Source of the DNA: Rubrivivax sp.
GTDB lineage: Bacteria; Pseudomonadota; Gammaproteobacteria; Burkholderiales; Burkholderiaceae_C
Length of the DNA: 64,000 bases
Assembly: GCA_022843905.1 (NCBI GenBank)
Contig: JALHMT010000010.1
Span: 96,736-160,735, forward strand
Reading direction: 5' to 3'
Shown here: positions 26,012 through 34,453 of the stretch, piece by piece
Numbering within the stretch: position 1 is the first letter of the stretch
Layout of the letters: each line of letters begins with the position of its first letter
Made by a program: the position numbers and the translations under genes
Notes under the pieces: model-generated
Database searches by the model: none
What the model saw: the letters and a program-made list of their open reading frames with translations, nothing else
What the model was told of the DNA's origin: nothing

Positions 26012-27202
26012 CTATGTCGCTTCGAGCGCGCTCACCTGCAGCACGCCGAACCCACCCGAGCCCGGCGCACCGACCGACGGAGCGCCGCACGCTGGGGTCG
26101 AGCGCCAGACCTTGTCGACCGCAGCCTGCAGGCAACGCAGATTGCCGAAGGTGGCCAGTTCGATCTGGCCGAACGGCAAGCTGCGACCATTGGAGTAGCG
26201 GCCCATCAGCACGCCATTGGGTTGGAAGTTCGCCTCCGTCAACTGCCCGGGGGCAGAGCCGGTCTGCGTGAGGTCCATGATGACGAAGTTAGAGCCGACC
26301 TGGGTGCTGCCTGCCAGGTTCAAGACCACGTTGGTCAACGGCAGAACGGCCGCGCCGCTGGGGTAGGCCCCGGAAATCACCTCTGCCAAGGTCACCTTGC
26401 CGCTGGGCGCGATCGGCGCACTGCCGTCGGCCGGAAAGACCAGCGTGGCGACCGGCATGGCGGGTGCTCCGCCCACGGGCAGGTCGTTGGCAGTGGCATA
26501 GACGTTCCAGGTGATCGACCCCGGTGTGCGACCCGGAGCGTCGGACTTCTGGAAGAAGAGCGTCAGGTTGATCTCCTGCCCGCGCAGGTCGTAGGCCGTC
26601 AACGACGTGGCGAAGTTGTAGGTGGCCGAGTCGGCAACATTCACACCCGGCGAAGCAGATCTGCCGGTGGCCGCCACGCGCGAGTCCAGGTTCATCGAGA
26701 TGTCGATGCGGTCGGTCGCCTGTGGCGCGAGGCGAAGACTGTTCAGCTTGAGGGGCACGACGGGCCCTGCGCTCTCGATGACACCGGCAGCGTTGGCCTG
26801 GCGGCCCAAGAGGCGCATCTGCATGGCGTTGACGATGTAGCCATCGCGATCGAGATGCAGCTGCCCGTTGCGCGTGTACATCGGCGCACCGACGCCGTAG
26901 TCGACCTGGAAGAACCCGACTCCACGGATGGCGAGGTCCATCGGATTGTCCGTGACGGTGACCCGGCCCTGCGCGAACTGCGGGGCCATCGGCCCTTCAG
27001 CCACGCCATGGACCGTACTGCCCGTGCCCTCACCGTCGGCGCCACCGCATCCGCCGAGCGCGGCGGCCAGGGCGAAGCCAGCCGCGGCGGCCAAGGCACG
27101 AACCGGCAAGCGCTTCGCTGCTGACCCAGGCGCCGGATCGTCGACATCACGGTCTACAAGGTCCTTGGATTCGAGTCTGTGGTGGGCGCGCTGGATGGCC
27201 AT
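26012..27202 (-). CDS. Orphan flagellar-hook (FlgE)-like lipoprotein
   Basis: 396 residues. A hydrophobic stretch ends in ALGGC (Cys52), a lipobox. After it the sequence matches the body of the hook protein FlgE: TDNPMDLAIRGVGFFQV, YTRNGQLHLDRDGYIVNAMQ, the DLRGQEINLTLFF beta domain, RYSNGRSLPFGQIELATF and GAPGSGGFGVLQVSALEA. What is missing is striking. The N-terminal D0 helix of FlgE is replaced by the lipoprotein signal, and the protein ends exactly where the C-terminal D0 helix should begin. D0 helices are needed for hook assembly, so this cannot be an ordinary hook subunit. No flagellar gene lies nearby. The start is uncertain (ATG 27202 gives a long charged leader; an internal TTG near 27109 would give a normal signal peptide). 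Confidence 0.75.
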   Translation of the reverse strand: MAIQRAHHRLESKDLVDRDVDDPAPGSAAKRLPVRALAAAAGFALAAALGGCGGADGEGTGSTVHGVAEGPMAPQFAQGRVTVTDNPMDLAIRGVGFFQVDYGVGAPMYTRNGQLHLDRDGYIVNAMQMRLLGRQANAAGVIESAGPVVPLKLNSLRLAPQATDRIDISMNLDSRVAATGRSASPGVNVADSATYNFATSLTAYDLRGQEINLTLFFQKSDAPGRTPGSITWNVYATANDLPVGGAPAMPVATLVFPADGSAPIAPSGKVTLAEVISGAYPSGAAVLPLTNVVLNLAGSTQVGSNFVIMDLTQTGSAPGQLTEANFQPNGVLMGRYSNGRSLPFGQIELATFGNLRCLQAAVDKVWRSTPACGAPSVGAPGSGGFGVLQVSALEAT

Positions 27203-27374
27203 GGTGCAAAGCGTCTCTATGACGCACTGGATGCCGCCAACCTATCTTGGCGCGCACTGCAGACCGCGCAAGCCCGGAACAGGCCGGTCTTCCGCCGCCA
27301 ACTCCCCTGCTCCACAACGCCCCGGCACCCACAGGCCTCCCGTGGCAGAGTCCACTGCTTCGCGCCTTCGGCGT

Positions 27375-28319
27375 TCAAGCGCCCCGGCGCGCACTTCTGC
27401 GCGGCGCGGTGGGCGCAGCCTCCGCCAGCGCGCGCGCAGCCTGCCAGAGGCCGCTCAGGCGGCCCTCCACCACCGACCGCTCGCCGCACAGGCAGATCTG
27501 CAGCGACACGTCGAACTCGGGACCACCCGCGCGCACGAGCAGGCCGCGCTTCAGGTCGTCGGCCACCAGACTCAGCGGCAGCCAGGCCACGCCCAGACCG
27601 GCGATGGCAGCGCCGCGCAGGGCTTCGGCCAGCGCGCTCTCGACCACCGGGTGCAGCGCGGGCGACAGTCCGGGCCGCTGCAGCGCCAGCGACGCGGCCC
27701 GCGACAGGAAAGTGCCTTCGCTGTACGTCAGCCAGGGGACGGCGGGCGCGCCGGGCTGCAGGGCGTGCAGCGCCCGACCCTTGCCGACCTGCTGCGACAC
27801 GGGCACCAGCGCGTCGGCCGCCAGCGGCATCGAAGGGTAGCGCGAGGCCTCCAGTTGCAGCGGCAGTTCGCCGTGCGTGTAGCAGACCAGCAGGTCGACA
27901 CTGCCCTCTTCCAGTTCACGCACGCAGTCGTGCAGGTTGTCGGCCGTGGCGCGCACCAGCAGATCGTCACGCGACAGCGGCAGCCGCGCCAGCCAGGGCG
28001 CCAGGAAGCTGGCGGCCAGCGAATGCTGGATCGCGATGCGCAGCAGCTTGCGGTCGGCATCGAGCGCCTGCCGCAGGTCCTGCCGCGTCTTCAGCAGGGC
28101 CGCGGTGGCCTCGCGCGCCGCCTCGCGGAAGCGCTCACCCGCCGGCGTGAGCCGGGTCGGGTAGGTGGAGCGGTCGATCAGCGCCACGCCCACCCATTGC
28201 TCCAGTGCCTTGATGCGACGACTGATTGCCGACTGGGTGATGTTCATCTCGATGGCCGATTGCGAGAAGTTGCCCGTCCGCGCGACGCTCAGGAAATCTT
28301 CCAGCCACTTGGGCTCCAT
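27375..28319 (-). CDS. LysR-family transcriptional regulator
   Basis: 314 residues. HTH in the first 60 residues: FLSVARTGNFSQSAIEMNITQSAISRRIKALE, quoted as AIEMNITQSAISRRIKALE. The substrate-binding half is complete to about residue 295, with an Ala/Arg-rich tail. Divergent from the phosphoribosyltransferase gene with 333 bp between them, so it might control that gene, although a Crp/Fnr-type dyad sits there too. The hook-like lipoprotein gene lies downstream on the same strand, 172 bp away. Confidence 0.9.
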   Translation of the reverse strand: MEPKWLEDFLSVARTGNFSQSAIEMNITQSAISRRIKALEQWVGVALIDRSTYPTRLTPAGERFREAAREATAALLKTRQDLRQALDADRKLLRIAIQHSLAASFLAPWLARLPLSRDDLLVRATADNLHDCVRELEEGSVDLLVCYTHGELPLQLEASRYPSMPLAADALVPVSQQVGKGRALHALQPGAPAVPWLTYSEGTFLSRAASLALQRPGLSPALHPVVESALAEALRGAAIAGLGVAWLPLSLVADDLKRGLLVRAGGPEFDVSLQICLCGERSVVEGRLSGLWQAARALAEAAPTAPRRSARRGA

Positions 28320-28480
28320 GTCCTTCCTTCTTCAACAAGCTCAGCAAGCACCGGCCGCTGGAGGCGCCGCAGCATCTCGGGCGAGCCGCCGGTACGTCGT
28401 GATTCTGAGGCTGGGGCGGCAAGAAGCTGCGGGTCGTGACGGCAGGTCTGCCGCCTGCCCCTGCGGATTCGCCGGTGAAA

Positions 28481-28531
28481 CAAACGGTCAAACAACGGGC
28501 ACCCAGCGGCCAAACAGCGCTCAAACAGCGG
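28481..28531 (+). repeat. Helically phased direct repeats CAAAC(A)(A/G)CG
   Basis: CAAACGG at 28481, CAAACAACG at 28490, CAAACAGCG at 28511 and CAAACAGCG at 28522. The last three are 21 and 11 bp apart, on one face of the helix. They lie just upstream of the Crp/Fnr-type box and may bind a second regulator, such as the adjacent LysR or the NarL-type response regulator. Confidence 0.5.
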
Positions 28532-28551
28532 CCCGGCGTGGTCAGCCGCCA

Positions 28552-28565
28552 TTGCGCATGCGCAA
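28552..28565. promoter_or_regulatory. Crp/Fnr-type box 1, TTGCG-CATG-CGCAA
   Basis: A perfect 14-bp palindrome, 87 bp before the phosphoribosyltransferase ATG. CAGCAT starts 22 bases after it, the spacing of a -10 element in a class II Crp/Fnr promoter. Confidence 0.65.
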
Positions 28566-28652
28566 CGGTGGCGCCCCGGGGCAGTTCAGCATGCGCGGCA
28601 GGCCGCTGACGATGGCAGCCGTTGCCGTCGGCAACCGTCGAGGAGCAGGGCC

Positions 28653-29354
28653 ATGCAGACGAAGTTCGCCGATCGTGCCGAGGCCGCCAGCCTGCTGGCC
28701 CGTGCCTTGGCAGCACGCCTTTGGGACGGCCGGGTGATCGTGCTGGCCCTGCCGCGCGGGGGCGTGCCCGTTGCCGCCGAGGTGGCACGCACGCTGGACG
28801 CCCCGCTGGACCTGCTGCTGGTCCGCAAGATCGGCGCGCCATGGCAGCCGGAACTGGCCGTGGCAGCCGTCGTCGACGGCATGCCGCCGCGATTCGTGGT
28901 GCACGAGGAGGTGCTCAGCGTCTCCGGGCTGGACAGGCGGCAGATCGAGCGCCGGGTGCCCGAGGCGCTGCGAGAGATCGAACGCAGCCGGCAGACCTAC
29001 CTTCGCGGGAGAGCGCGGGCGGACCTGCAGGGCGCCACCGTGATCGTCGTCGACGACGGCATGGCCACCGGCACCACGATGCGCGCCGCGATGCAATCCC
29101 TCAGGCACAGCGCGCCGCGGCGCATCGTGGTGGCCGTGCCCGTCGCCCCCGCCGACAGCCTGGCCTTGCTGCACGACGAGGCCGACGACATCGTCTGCCT
29201 GCGTACCCCGTCGCCTTTCCTGGCCATCGGCCATCACTATGTCGACTTCCACCAGGTCGGCGACGACGAGGTGCTGCAGGCCCTGGACGACGCAGCCCTG
29301 CGCTGCGCCGGTGATGCTGCCGCCACATCGGGAGCCCGGACCAGCGCAACGTGA
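28653..29354 (+). CDS. Phosphoribosyltransferase-domain protein
   Basis: 233 residues. The PRPP loop VIVVDDGMATGTTMRAA lies at about residues 130-146, and an early ALPRGGVPVAAEVA resembles the pyrophosphate loop of this group. This type (PF00156) occurs in stress or anaerobic gene clusters, sometimes fused to a dienelactone-hydrolase-like domain; here a hydrolase of that sort is encoded separately at 34454. The substrate base is unknown. GAGGAG precedes the ATG at 28653. Probably activated from box 1. Confidence 0.85.
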   Translation: MQTKFADRAEAASLLARALAARLWDGRVIVLALPRGGVPVAAEVARTLDAPLDLLLVRKIGAPWQPELAVAAVVDGMPPRFVVHEEVLSVSGLDRRQIERRVPEALREIERSRQTYLRGRARADLQGATVIVVDDGMATGTTMRAAMQSLRHSAPRRIVVAVPVAPADSLALLHDEADDIVCLRTPSPFLAIGHHYVDFHQVGDDEVLQALDDAALRCAGDAAATSGARTSAT

Positions 29355-29729
29355 GGGGTCTCCGGCCCTTGAGACCCTGACAGCGCAGCAGGACACGGGG
29401 ACCTTGCGCGACCGCAAGGGCAGCGCACGAAGGGGCCTTCATCATGGTGATCGTCCGGCAGAGGCAGGTGTCCTGCGGCAGGTGCCGGGACGTCCCGCAA
29501 CTTGCCTCTGCAACGATCCGGCGTCGACACCGTGGTGGGCAGCGTTCGATGCTGCGAGAATCGGAACACGCCGCCGGTCTGAGGTGCCGACGGTGTCGCA
29601 AGCCTGCTGCGACCGGGCAGTTGCACCGGCAGCCGGCCAAGGGACTGCTCATTGGGAGATGGGGATGGACCTGATCCTTGTGCCGGCGTGCATCCGCCGG
29701 CCTGTCTGCAGCGTGATGGGCGCTGCCTC
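29355..29729. other. Intergenic region upstream of the histidine kinase gene
   Basis: 375 bp. Holds Crp/Fnr-type box 2 (29404-29417), a candidate -10 CATCAT at 29440-29445, and a 12-bp palindrome CGGGACGTCCCG (29486-29497). A 76-codon open frame from ATG 29444 has no recognisable homology and starts inside the -10 element, so I do not call it. If box 2 drives the kinase gene, the leader would be about 280 nt. Confidence 0.6.
29404..29417. promoter_or_regulatory. Crp/Fnr-type box 2, TTGCG-CGAC-CGCAA
   Basis: Perfect half-sites (extended to a 7-bp stem by flanking CC/GG). CATCAT, four of six matches to a -10, begins 22 bases downstream. Lies 50 bp past the phosphoribosyltransferase stop. Confidence 0.65.
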
Positions 29730-31208
29730 GTGAGCGCCCAAGAACCCACCGAACCGGTCTTCGGCACGCATGGCGTCGGCTTCCTGGCGCTGGACGACGA
29801 AGGACGCATCGCGCACGTCAGCGACGGCGCCGCTGCGCTGCTCGGGCGCAGTCCCCGCGCCTTGATCGGCGAGCCGGCCGACGCCCTGGTGGCCGGGCTC
29901 GATCCCCGTCGCCTCGTGACGCCGCCTCTCTCACTGCCCGACGTTCCTGACGATTCCTTCAACCCGGCGCCCCCGGCTGACGGCCCCAGCCCCCTGCGGT
30001 TGCCGGCCACCGCAGTGCATTGCGGAGCCACGGGTGTCGCGCGTTTCGACATCGAGGTGTCGCGCCTGCCCCGGCCGGCCTCGCTGCTGCTGACGATGAG
30101 GCCGTCGGACGCATCGCCGGGCGATGGCCCATCGGCCACCTGGCACATCATGATGCAACGCCTGCAGGCCATCGTGGACCTGTCGCCTTCTGCCGCCTGG
30201 ATCGCCGAGGACGACAGGATCATCTTCGCCAACCGGGCTGCGGCGCTGCTGATGGACACGGCGCCTCCGGCGGCTGTCGTGGGTCGGTCGGTGAAGGCGC
30301 TGCTGCGGGCCGATGTGCACGAGGAACTCGACCGCCAGACGGCCGCGGCGCTGCGTCATCCCGGCGTCGTCGGCAACCTCTCGGGCGTCCTGCTTCGAGA
30401 AGGCGCGTCCGAGCGGCAGGTGGAGATTGCGCTCACTGCCCTGCCCGACCACGGGCGCACCACGGTGCAGATGGTGATGCACGACGTAACGCGCCGCCAG
30501 GCCGAGATGCGTGAGCTGGAACGCTCGCGCCAGGCACTTCGTCGCTTGTCGGCCAACATCGTCGAAGGCCGCGAGGCGGAACGGCAGCGCATCGCACGCG
30601 AACTGCACGACGAACTCGGCCAGAGCCTGCTGGCATTGAAGCTGGACCTCGCCGATTGCGAGAACAAGGGCGTGCCGGCGTCGGTGCGCCCCTGCCTGCT
30701 CGGCGCACTGGACCGGCTGGACGCCATCATGGGGTCGGTGCGCCGCATCGCCGCCGACCTGCGCCCGCTGATGCTCGACGAACTGGGGCCGGGCCCGGCC
30801 ATCGAATGGCTGGTCAACGACTTCGCGCGGCGCACCGGTCTGCACTGCAGTATGCAGATCGACGACATCGGCACGCTGGACGACCAGCAGACGGCCATCA
30901 CGCTGTACCGCATGGTGCAGGAGTCGTTGACCAACATCCATCGCCACGCCAAGGCCAGCGAGGTCAGCGTGTCCTTGTCGCGCCTGGACGGCGAGATCCT
31001 GCTGAGGGTCTCCGACAACGGGGTCGGCCTGCCCATCGACTCGGCCTTCCGTGACAGCCAGTTCGGTCTGCTGGGCATGCGCGAACGCGCCGACATGCTG
31101 GGCGGCGATCTCTCCGTGGACAGCGTCGAGGGCCAGGGCACCCGCGTCCTGATGCGCGTGCCGGTGCCGACGGCGCCGGGCACCACCGCTCGATCAAGAG
31201 CCTCCTGA
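29730..31208 (+). CDS. PAS-domain sensor histidine kinase, NarL/HisKA_3 class
   Basis: About 492 residues, no membrane helix, so a cytoplasmic sensor. Two PAS-like modules (about 12-125 and 144-255) precede a HisKA_3 dimerisation helix with His293 in RIARELHDELGQSL. The ATPase domain is complete: N-box YRMVQESLTNIHRHAKAS, G1 SDNGVGLP, and FGLLGMRERADMLGG. It should phosphorylate the NarL-type regulator encoded 183 bp downstream. GTG 29730 is chosen because PAS homology begins a few residues later; a TTG at 29652 in frame would add 26 unconserved residues. Confidence 0.88.
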   Translation: MSAQEPTEPVFGTHGVGFLALDDEGRIAHVSDGAAALLGRSPRALIGEPADALVAGLDPRRLVTPPLSLPDVPDDSFNPAPPADGPSPLRLPATAVHCGATGVARFDIEVSRLPRPASLLLTMRPSDASPGDGPSATWHIMMQRLQAIVDLSPSAAWIAEDDRIIFANRAAALLMDTAPPAAVVGRSVKALLRADVHEELDRQTAAALRHPGVVGNLSGVLLREGASERQVEIALTALPDHGRTTVQMVMHDVTRRQAEMRELERSRQALRRLSANIVEGREAERQRIARELHDELGQSLLALKLDLADCENKGVPASVRPCLLGALDRLDAIMGSVRRIAADLRPLMLDELGPGPAIEWLVNDFARRTGLHCSMQIDDIGTLDDQQTAITLYRMVQESLTNIHRHAKASEVSVSLSRLDGEILLRVSDNGVGLPIDSAFRDSQFGLLGMRERADMLGGDLSVDSVEGQGTRVLMRVPVPTAPGTTARSRAS

Positions 31209-31391
31209 GCGCCGGGGAGAGGCGGGCCGACCGGTCTGGCCTGGCATCCGGGACTTGGCTTGTCGCAGGTCAAGTCGAGCCGCGATGCCGACGTGCATTC
31301 CTCCCGGCCATGGCGCACCATGTCCCTGGCAACGGCGCGTGCCGCCTACGCCGACCCAAAAGACGCGCGGCGCGCTGCCTGACCCGGTTTC

Positions 31392-32195
31392 ATGCATTCA
31401 CCCTCACGGACAACGATGACGCACTCCTACCAACCGGCCGACGAGAATCTGCCCGCTCGCCACCAGACGACCGACGCAGAGCGCCAGCCGCAGCTGAAGC
31501 TGCCGGCCCGGCCATGGATGAATCCCCCCAACCGCGCAGGCGGGTCGGAGCTGGCCATCCTGATCGTCGACGACCATGCCATCGTGCGCGAAGGACTCAA
31601 GAGGGTGCTGGAAGGCACGGACCGGCAGTGGACGGTGGCCGAATCCGACAACGGCCATCTGGCACTGGACATGCTCCGCCAGGGCTGTTTCGACCTCGCC
31701 ATCGTCGACCTGTCCATGCCGGGCATGAGCGGGCTCGAACTGCTGCGGCGCGCACGCGCGGACTGCCCCGCGGTGAAGCTGCTGGTGCTGAGCATGCACG
31801 CCGAAGAACAGTACGCGATGCGCGCCTTCAAGGCGGGGGCCAACGGATACGTCACCAAGGACAGCGCATCGCGCGAGCTGGCACTGGCCGTCCGCAAGAT
31901 TGCCGCCGGCGGCGCCTACGTCAGTGCCGCACTGGCGGAGCGCCTGGTGCTGCACCTGAACGGCACCCAGGCCCCGGCCAGCCACACCCAGCTCAGCGAC
32001 CGGGAGCTCGAGGTGCTGCGGCGACTCACCGCGGGGGAGCGACCGTCGGAGATCGCGCAGGCCCTGCACCTGTCGGTGAAGACGGTCAGCACGCACAAGA
32101 CGCGCATCCTGGCCAAGCTGCAACTGCCCAGCACGGCGGCGCTGATCCGCTACGGCATGGAGCAGGGCTTCGGGCCGGAACCAGCCGAGCACTGA
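31392..32195 (+). CDS. NarL/FixJ-family response regulator
   Basis: 267 residues. A 50-residue, low-complexity leader precedes the receiver domain (about 53-170), with Asp60/Asp61 in LIVDDH, phospho-acceptor Asp106 in IVDLSMPG, and Lys in YVTKDSA. The LuxR-type HTH is at about 200-262: LSDRELEVLRRLTAGERPSEIAQALHLSVKTVSTHK, quoted as LSVKTVSTHKTRILAKL. Partner of the upstream kinase. An ATG at 31416 would shorten the leader by eight residues. A TTGTC-GCAG-GTCAA element (31260-31273), a weak Crp/Fnr-like site, lies in its upstream region. Confidence 0.92.
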   Translation: MHSPSRTTMTHSYQPADENLPARHQTTDAERQPQLKLPARPWMNPPNRAGGSELAILIVDDHAIVREGLKRVLEGTDRQWTVAESDNGHLALDMLRQGCFDLAIVDLSMPGMSGLELLRRARADCPAVKLLVLSMHAEEQYAMRAFKAGANGYVTKDSASRELALAVRKIAAGGAYVSAALAERLVLHLNGTQAPASHTQLSDRELEVLRRLTAGERPSEIAQALHLSVKTVSTHKTRILAKLQLPSTAALIRYGMEQGFGPEPAEH

Positions 32196-32201
32196 AGCCA
32201 G

Positions 32202-32223
32202 TCGGCGGCGGCCGTCCCGCCGA
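32202..32223. terminator. Hairpin between convergent response regulator and Crp/Fnr genes
   Basis: TCGGCGG and CCGCCGA form a 7-bp stem with an 8-nt loop in the 44-bp gap between the two stop codons. No T-run. Confidence 0.45.
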
Positions 32224-32239
32224 AGGCGTCAGGCGTGCT

Positions 32240-33091
32240 TCACATGACCGCGTCGGCACTGCGGTGCTGAAGGGCCTCGGGCGTTGCCAGACGTGGTTCG
32301 CGTCGCTCCTTGTCGCATGTACCCGGACTGCGGGTGCATCTTGCGCGGGCGTGCAGGTGGTCCATGTCGAGAATCTCGACGTCACGGTTGCTGACCCTCA
32401 GCAGCCCTTCTTCGCTCAAGGACGTGAGGGAGCGGCTGACGGTCTCGTGCGCCACGCCCAGCAGGCTGGCGATGTCGCGCCGGCACATGCGAAGGCGCAG
32501 TCGACGCGGCGACTGCCCCATGGCCGCCATGCGCGACGACCACCACATCAGGAACCGTGCGATACGCACCTCCGACGACACGGCCGCCATCATCTCGACC
32601 GACTCCGTGGCGTGCAGCAACTGGCGGCTCAGGGCCCGTTGCAGGGCTTCGGCCAACTGCGGACAACGCAGGTGCAGGCTGTTCAGCTCGGCCACGGGCA
32701 GCACGTAGACGCTGGAGGTCTCCAGCGCCACCAGGCTGGCGGGCTGCACGCCGTTGTGCAGCGCTTCGAAGCACAGGATCTCGCCGGCCTGCATGAAGGA
32801 CAGCACCTGCTCGTAGCCGTCCTCCAGGGTCTTCGAACGCTTGAAGAAGCCGTGGCGCACGACATAGATCGAGCGCCCGCGGGAGCCCTCGTGGACCAGT
32901 GCCGCGTGCTGCGGCACACGCCACAAGGCCAGGGGTATCGACTCCGGAACACTGCCGCGGGCTCCGGCTGGCGAGCCGAGCAGCTCGAGCAGGTCGGCCA
33001 GGCTGCCGCGCTGCGGGATCGGCACAGGACAGCAACGGTCGATGCAGGCGTCCAGGCTACTGTCGGCGAATGGGGTGGTGTCCAGGGTCAT
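32240..33091 (-). CDS. Crp/Fnr-family transcriptional regulator
   Basis: 283 residues. A cNMP-type beta domain (about 45-160) precedes a winged helix whose recognition part is RRDIASLLGVAHETVSRSL. The E-x-x-S-R signature (ETVSR) is that of FNR-type proteins, which read TTGxx half-sites. The N-terminus has Cys16, Cys20 and Cys21, and Cys107 lies in GEILCF. Four cysteines could hold an iron-sulfur cluster, but the spacing differs from classical FNR, so oxygen sensing is only possible. A long Arg-rich tail follows the HTH. Five TTG(C/A)G-N4-(C/T)GCAA dyads surround this gene in the block 28.5-40.9 kb, which makes it the best candidate for the controlling factor. Confidence 0.9.
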   Translation of the reverse strand: MTLDTTPFADSSLDACIDRCCPVPIPQRGSLADLLELLGSPAGARGSVPESIPLALWRVPQHAALVHEGSRGRSIYVVRHGFFKRSKTLEDGYEQVLSFMQAGEILCFEALHNGVQPASLVALETSSVYVLPVAELNSLHLRCPQLAEALQRALSRQLLHATESVEMMAAVSSEVRIARFLMWWSSRMAAMGQSPRRLRLRMCRRDIASLLGVAHETVSRSLTSLSEEGLLRVSNRDVEILDMDHLHARARCTRSPGTCDKERREPRLATPEALQHRSADAVM

Positions 33092-33310
33092 GTCATGTTT
33101 CCCGACTTCGACAACCGCAGATCCGGCCTGGACATCAGGCCTTCACCGCCGATGGGGGAAGCATGTTCCTCGCAGGGTCTGGGCGCAATCGGAACGGACT
33201 GAACAACTCAGCAGCAACATCCGTATCGGATGCCGAATTTTCCGAACGTGATTGCGGCCCGGCCCCCATGACGTGACCGCATGCGACAGGCGGTCACCAC
33301 GAGTCACATT

Positions 33311-34267
33311 TCAGGCCCGTGAGCGCCACGGTGGCACGCCATCCGTCGACGACCCGGGCCTGGCCTGTGCCACGTAGCTCTGCCGACACTCGGGCTCGCG
33401 GCCCAGCACGACGCGGCGCCCGGCCAGCGCACCGCGGCCCGATGTCATGACCATGTCGGCACGCTCGGGCCGGGAAGCCTGCTCTGCATGGATCACGACC
33501 CAGTCGTGCAGGCAGCCGAAGCGGCGCGCGCGGGCCGTGTTGGCATGAAGCGCCGTGAAGTGCCAGCCCGATCGCTCGGCATGCAGCACGGGCAGGCGGG
33601 AGAGACTGCCCGGCGGTTCACGCCGTGGCACGATGCACGGCAGGTCGCCGCTGCGCGCGCGGTGAAGGAAGAGCCGGTCGATCTCCAGCAGGATGTCGAC
33701 CGGCGGTCCGATGGGGACCGATCGCTCGCCGAAGGCGCGCCGGATCGTGCGCAGTCGACCCGCCATTTCGACCACGTCGGCAGTCAGGGCCGCAGCCCGC
33801 CCCGCAGGCAGCACCGTCATCGCGCCATGTCGCCCGGCCAGCAGCGATGCTTCCAGGGCATCGATGGTGTCGACGGCCAGCTCGTCGTGGAGCCGAGCAG
33901 CCAGCGGCGCGTCGACACCCGGCAAGCTGCACAGCAGGGCCTCCGGATCGGCCCAGCCGCGCAGGCGTTCCAGCGCCTGCCAGCAGCCCACCGCCAGCAT
34001 CTCCGCGATGCCTTGCGCCACCCAGCCTTCGACATCCGGCAGTTCCTGGAGCGCAGGAAGCCCCGCCGCCGCGACCAGTTGCCGCAGTGGCATCTTGCGG
34101 CGCGACAAGGTCTGTGCAGCACGGCGGCAGGCCGCCACACGCTGCGGCGTGTCGCCCTGCACCTGCAGCAGGCGGGCCATGTCCTGAAGACGGCGTACGA
34201 CGGCGTCGTCTTCGGTCCGACGGGCCACCGCCGTCGCGCGCGGCAGTACGGGGGTCGTGGTTTCCAT
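33311..34267 (-). CDS. Helix-hairpin-helix protein, PolX N-terminal-like
   Basis: About 318 residues. The segment ARLLQVQGDTPQRVAACRRAAQTL resembles the first helical (HHH) domain of family X DNA polymerases; quoted in part as QGDTPQRVAACRRAAQTL. A second HHH-like stretch, LLCSLPGVDAPLAARLHDEL, follows. The C-terminal half, with IGPPVDILLEIDRLF and HFTALHANTARARRFG, lacks the nucleotidyltransferase GS and DxD motifs. DNA binding is plausible, polymerase activity is not. I recognise similar proteins in stress clusters of Betaproteobacteria, without known function. ATG at 34267 chosen; box 3 lies 56 bp upstream. Confidence 0.7.
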   Translation of the reverse strand: METTTPVLPRATAVARRTEDDAVVRRLQDMARLLQVQGDTPQRVAACRRAAQTLSRRKMPLRQLVAAAGLPALQELPDVEGWVAQGIAEMLAVGCWQALERLRGWADPEALLCSLPGVDAPLAARLHDELAVDTIDALEASLLAGRHGAMTVLPAGRAAALTADVVEMAGRLRTIRRAFGERSVPIGPPVDILLEIDRLFLHRARSGDLPCIVPRREPPGSLSRLPVLHAERSGWHFTALHANTARARRFGCLHDWVVIHAEQASRPERADMVMTSGRGALAGRRVVLGREPECRQSYVAQARPGSSTDGVPPWRSRA

Positions 34268-34322
34268 GGTTGTCTCCGGCCGATGGAAGTGCACAGCTTG
34301 ACCGCTGCCTGCAAGGGCCGCA

Positions 34323-34336
34323 TTGAGCTTGTGCAA
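34323..34336. promoter_or_regulatory. Crp/Fnr-type box 3, TTGAG-CTTG-TGCAA
   Basis: Lies between the divergent HHH-protein and hydrolase genes. One mismatch to the common pattern. On the minus strand a poor -10 (CAAGCT) begins 23 bases beyond it, towards the HHH gene. Confidence 0.5.
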
Positions 34337-34380
34337 TGACGGCCCCGGGTCTGGACCGCATCGCCCACGACGAGCCCGCG

Positions 34381-34394
34381 TTGAGTGAACGCAA
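34381..34394. promoter_or_regulatory. Crp/Fnr-type box 4, TTGAG-TGAA-CGCAA
   Basis: 60 bp before the hydrolase ATG at 34454. CAGACT (34417-34422) begins 23 bases downstream, as expected for a class II site. Confidence 0.55.
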
Positions 34395-34453
34395 TGGCGG
34401 CACGCGGCCGCAGCAACAGACTGCAGCGCAGTTCACCGCTGCGAGGAGTCCTG

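Larger units (their letters stand above)
28320..28652. other. Regulatory intergenic region, LysR / phosphoribosyltransferase
   Basis: 333 bp without a gene. It holds four direct repeats of CAAACRRCG type (28481-28531), the palindrome TTGCGCATGCGCAA (28552-28565), a candidate -10 CAGCAT (28587-28592), and a dyad GTTGCC-GTC-GGCAAC (28621-28635) in the untranslated leader ahead of the GAGGAG ribosome-binding site. Confidence 0.7.

Noticed and set aside
29444..29674. A 76-codon open frame before the histidine kinase gene
   Set aside because: It begins inside a candidate -10 element, has no ribosome-binding site and shows no family resemblance.
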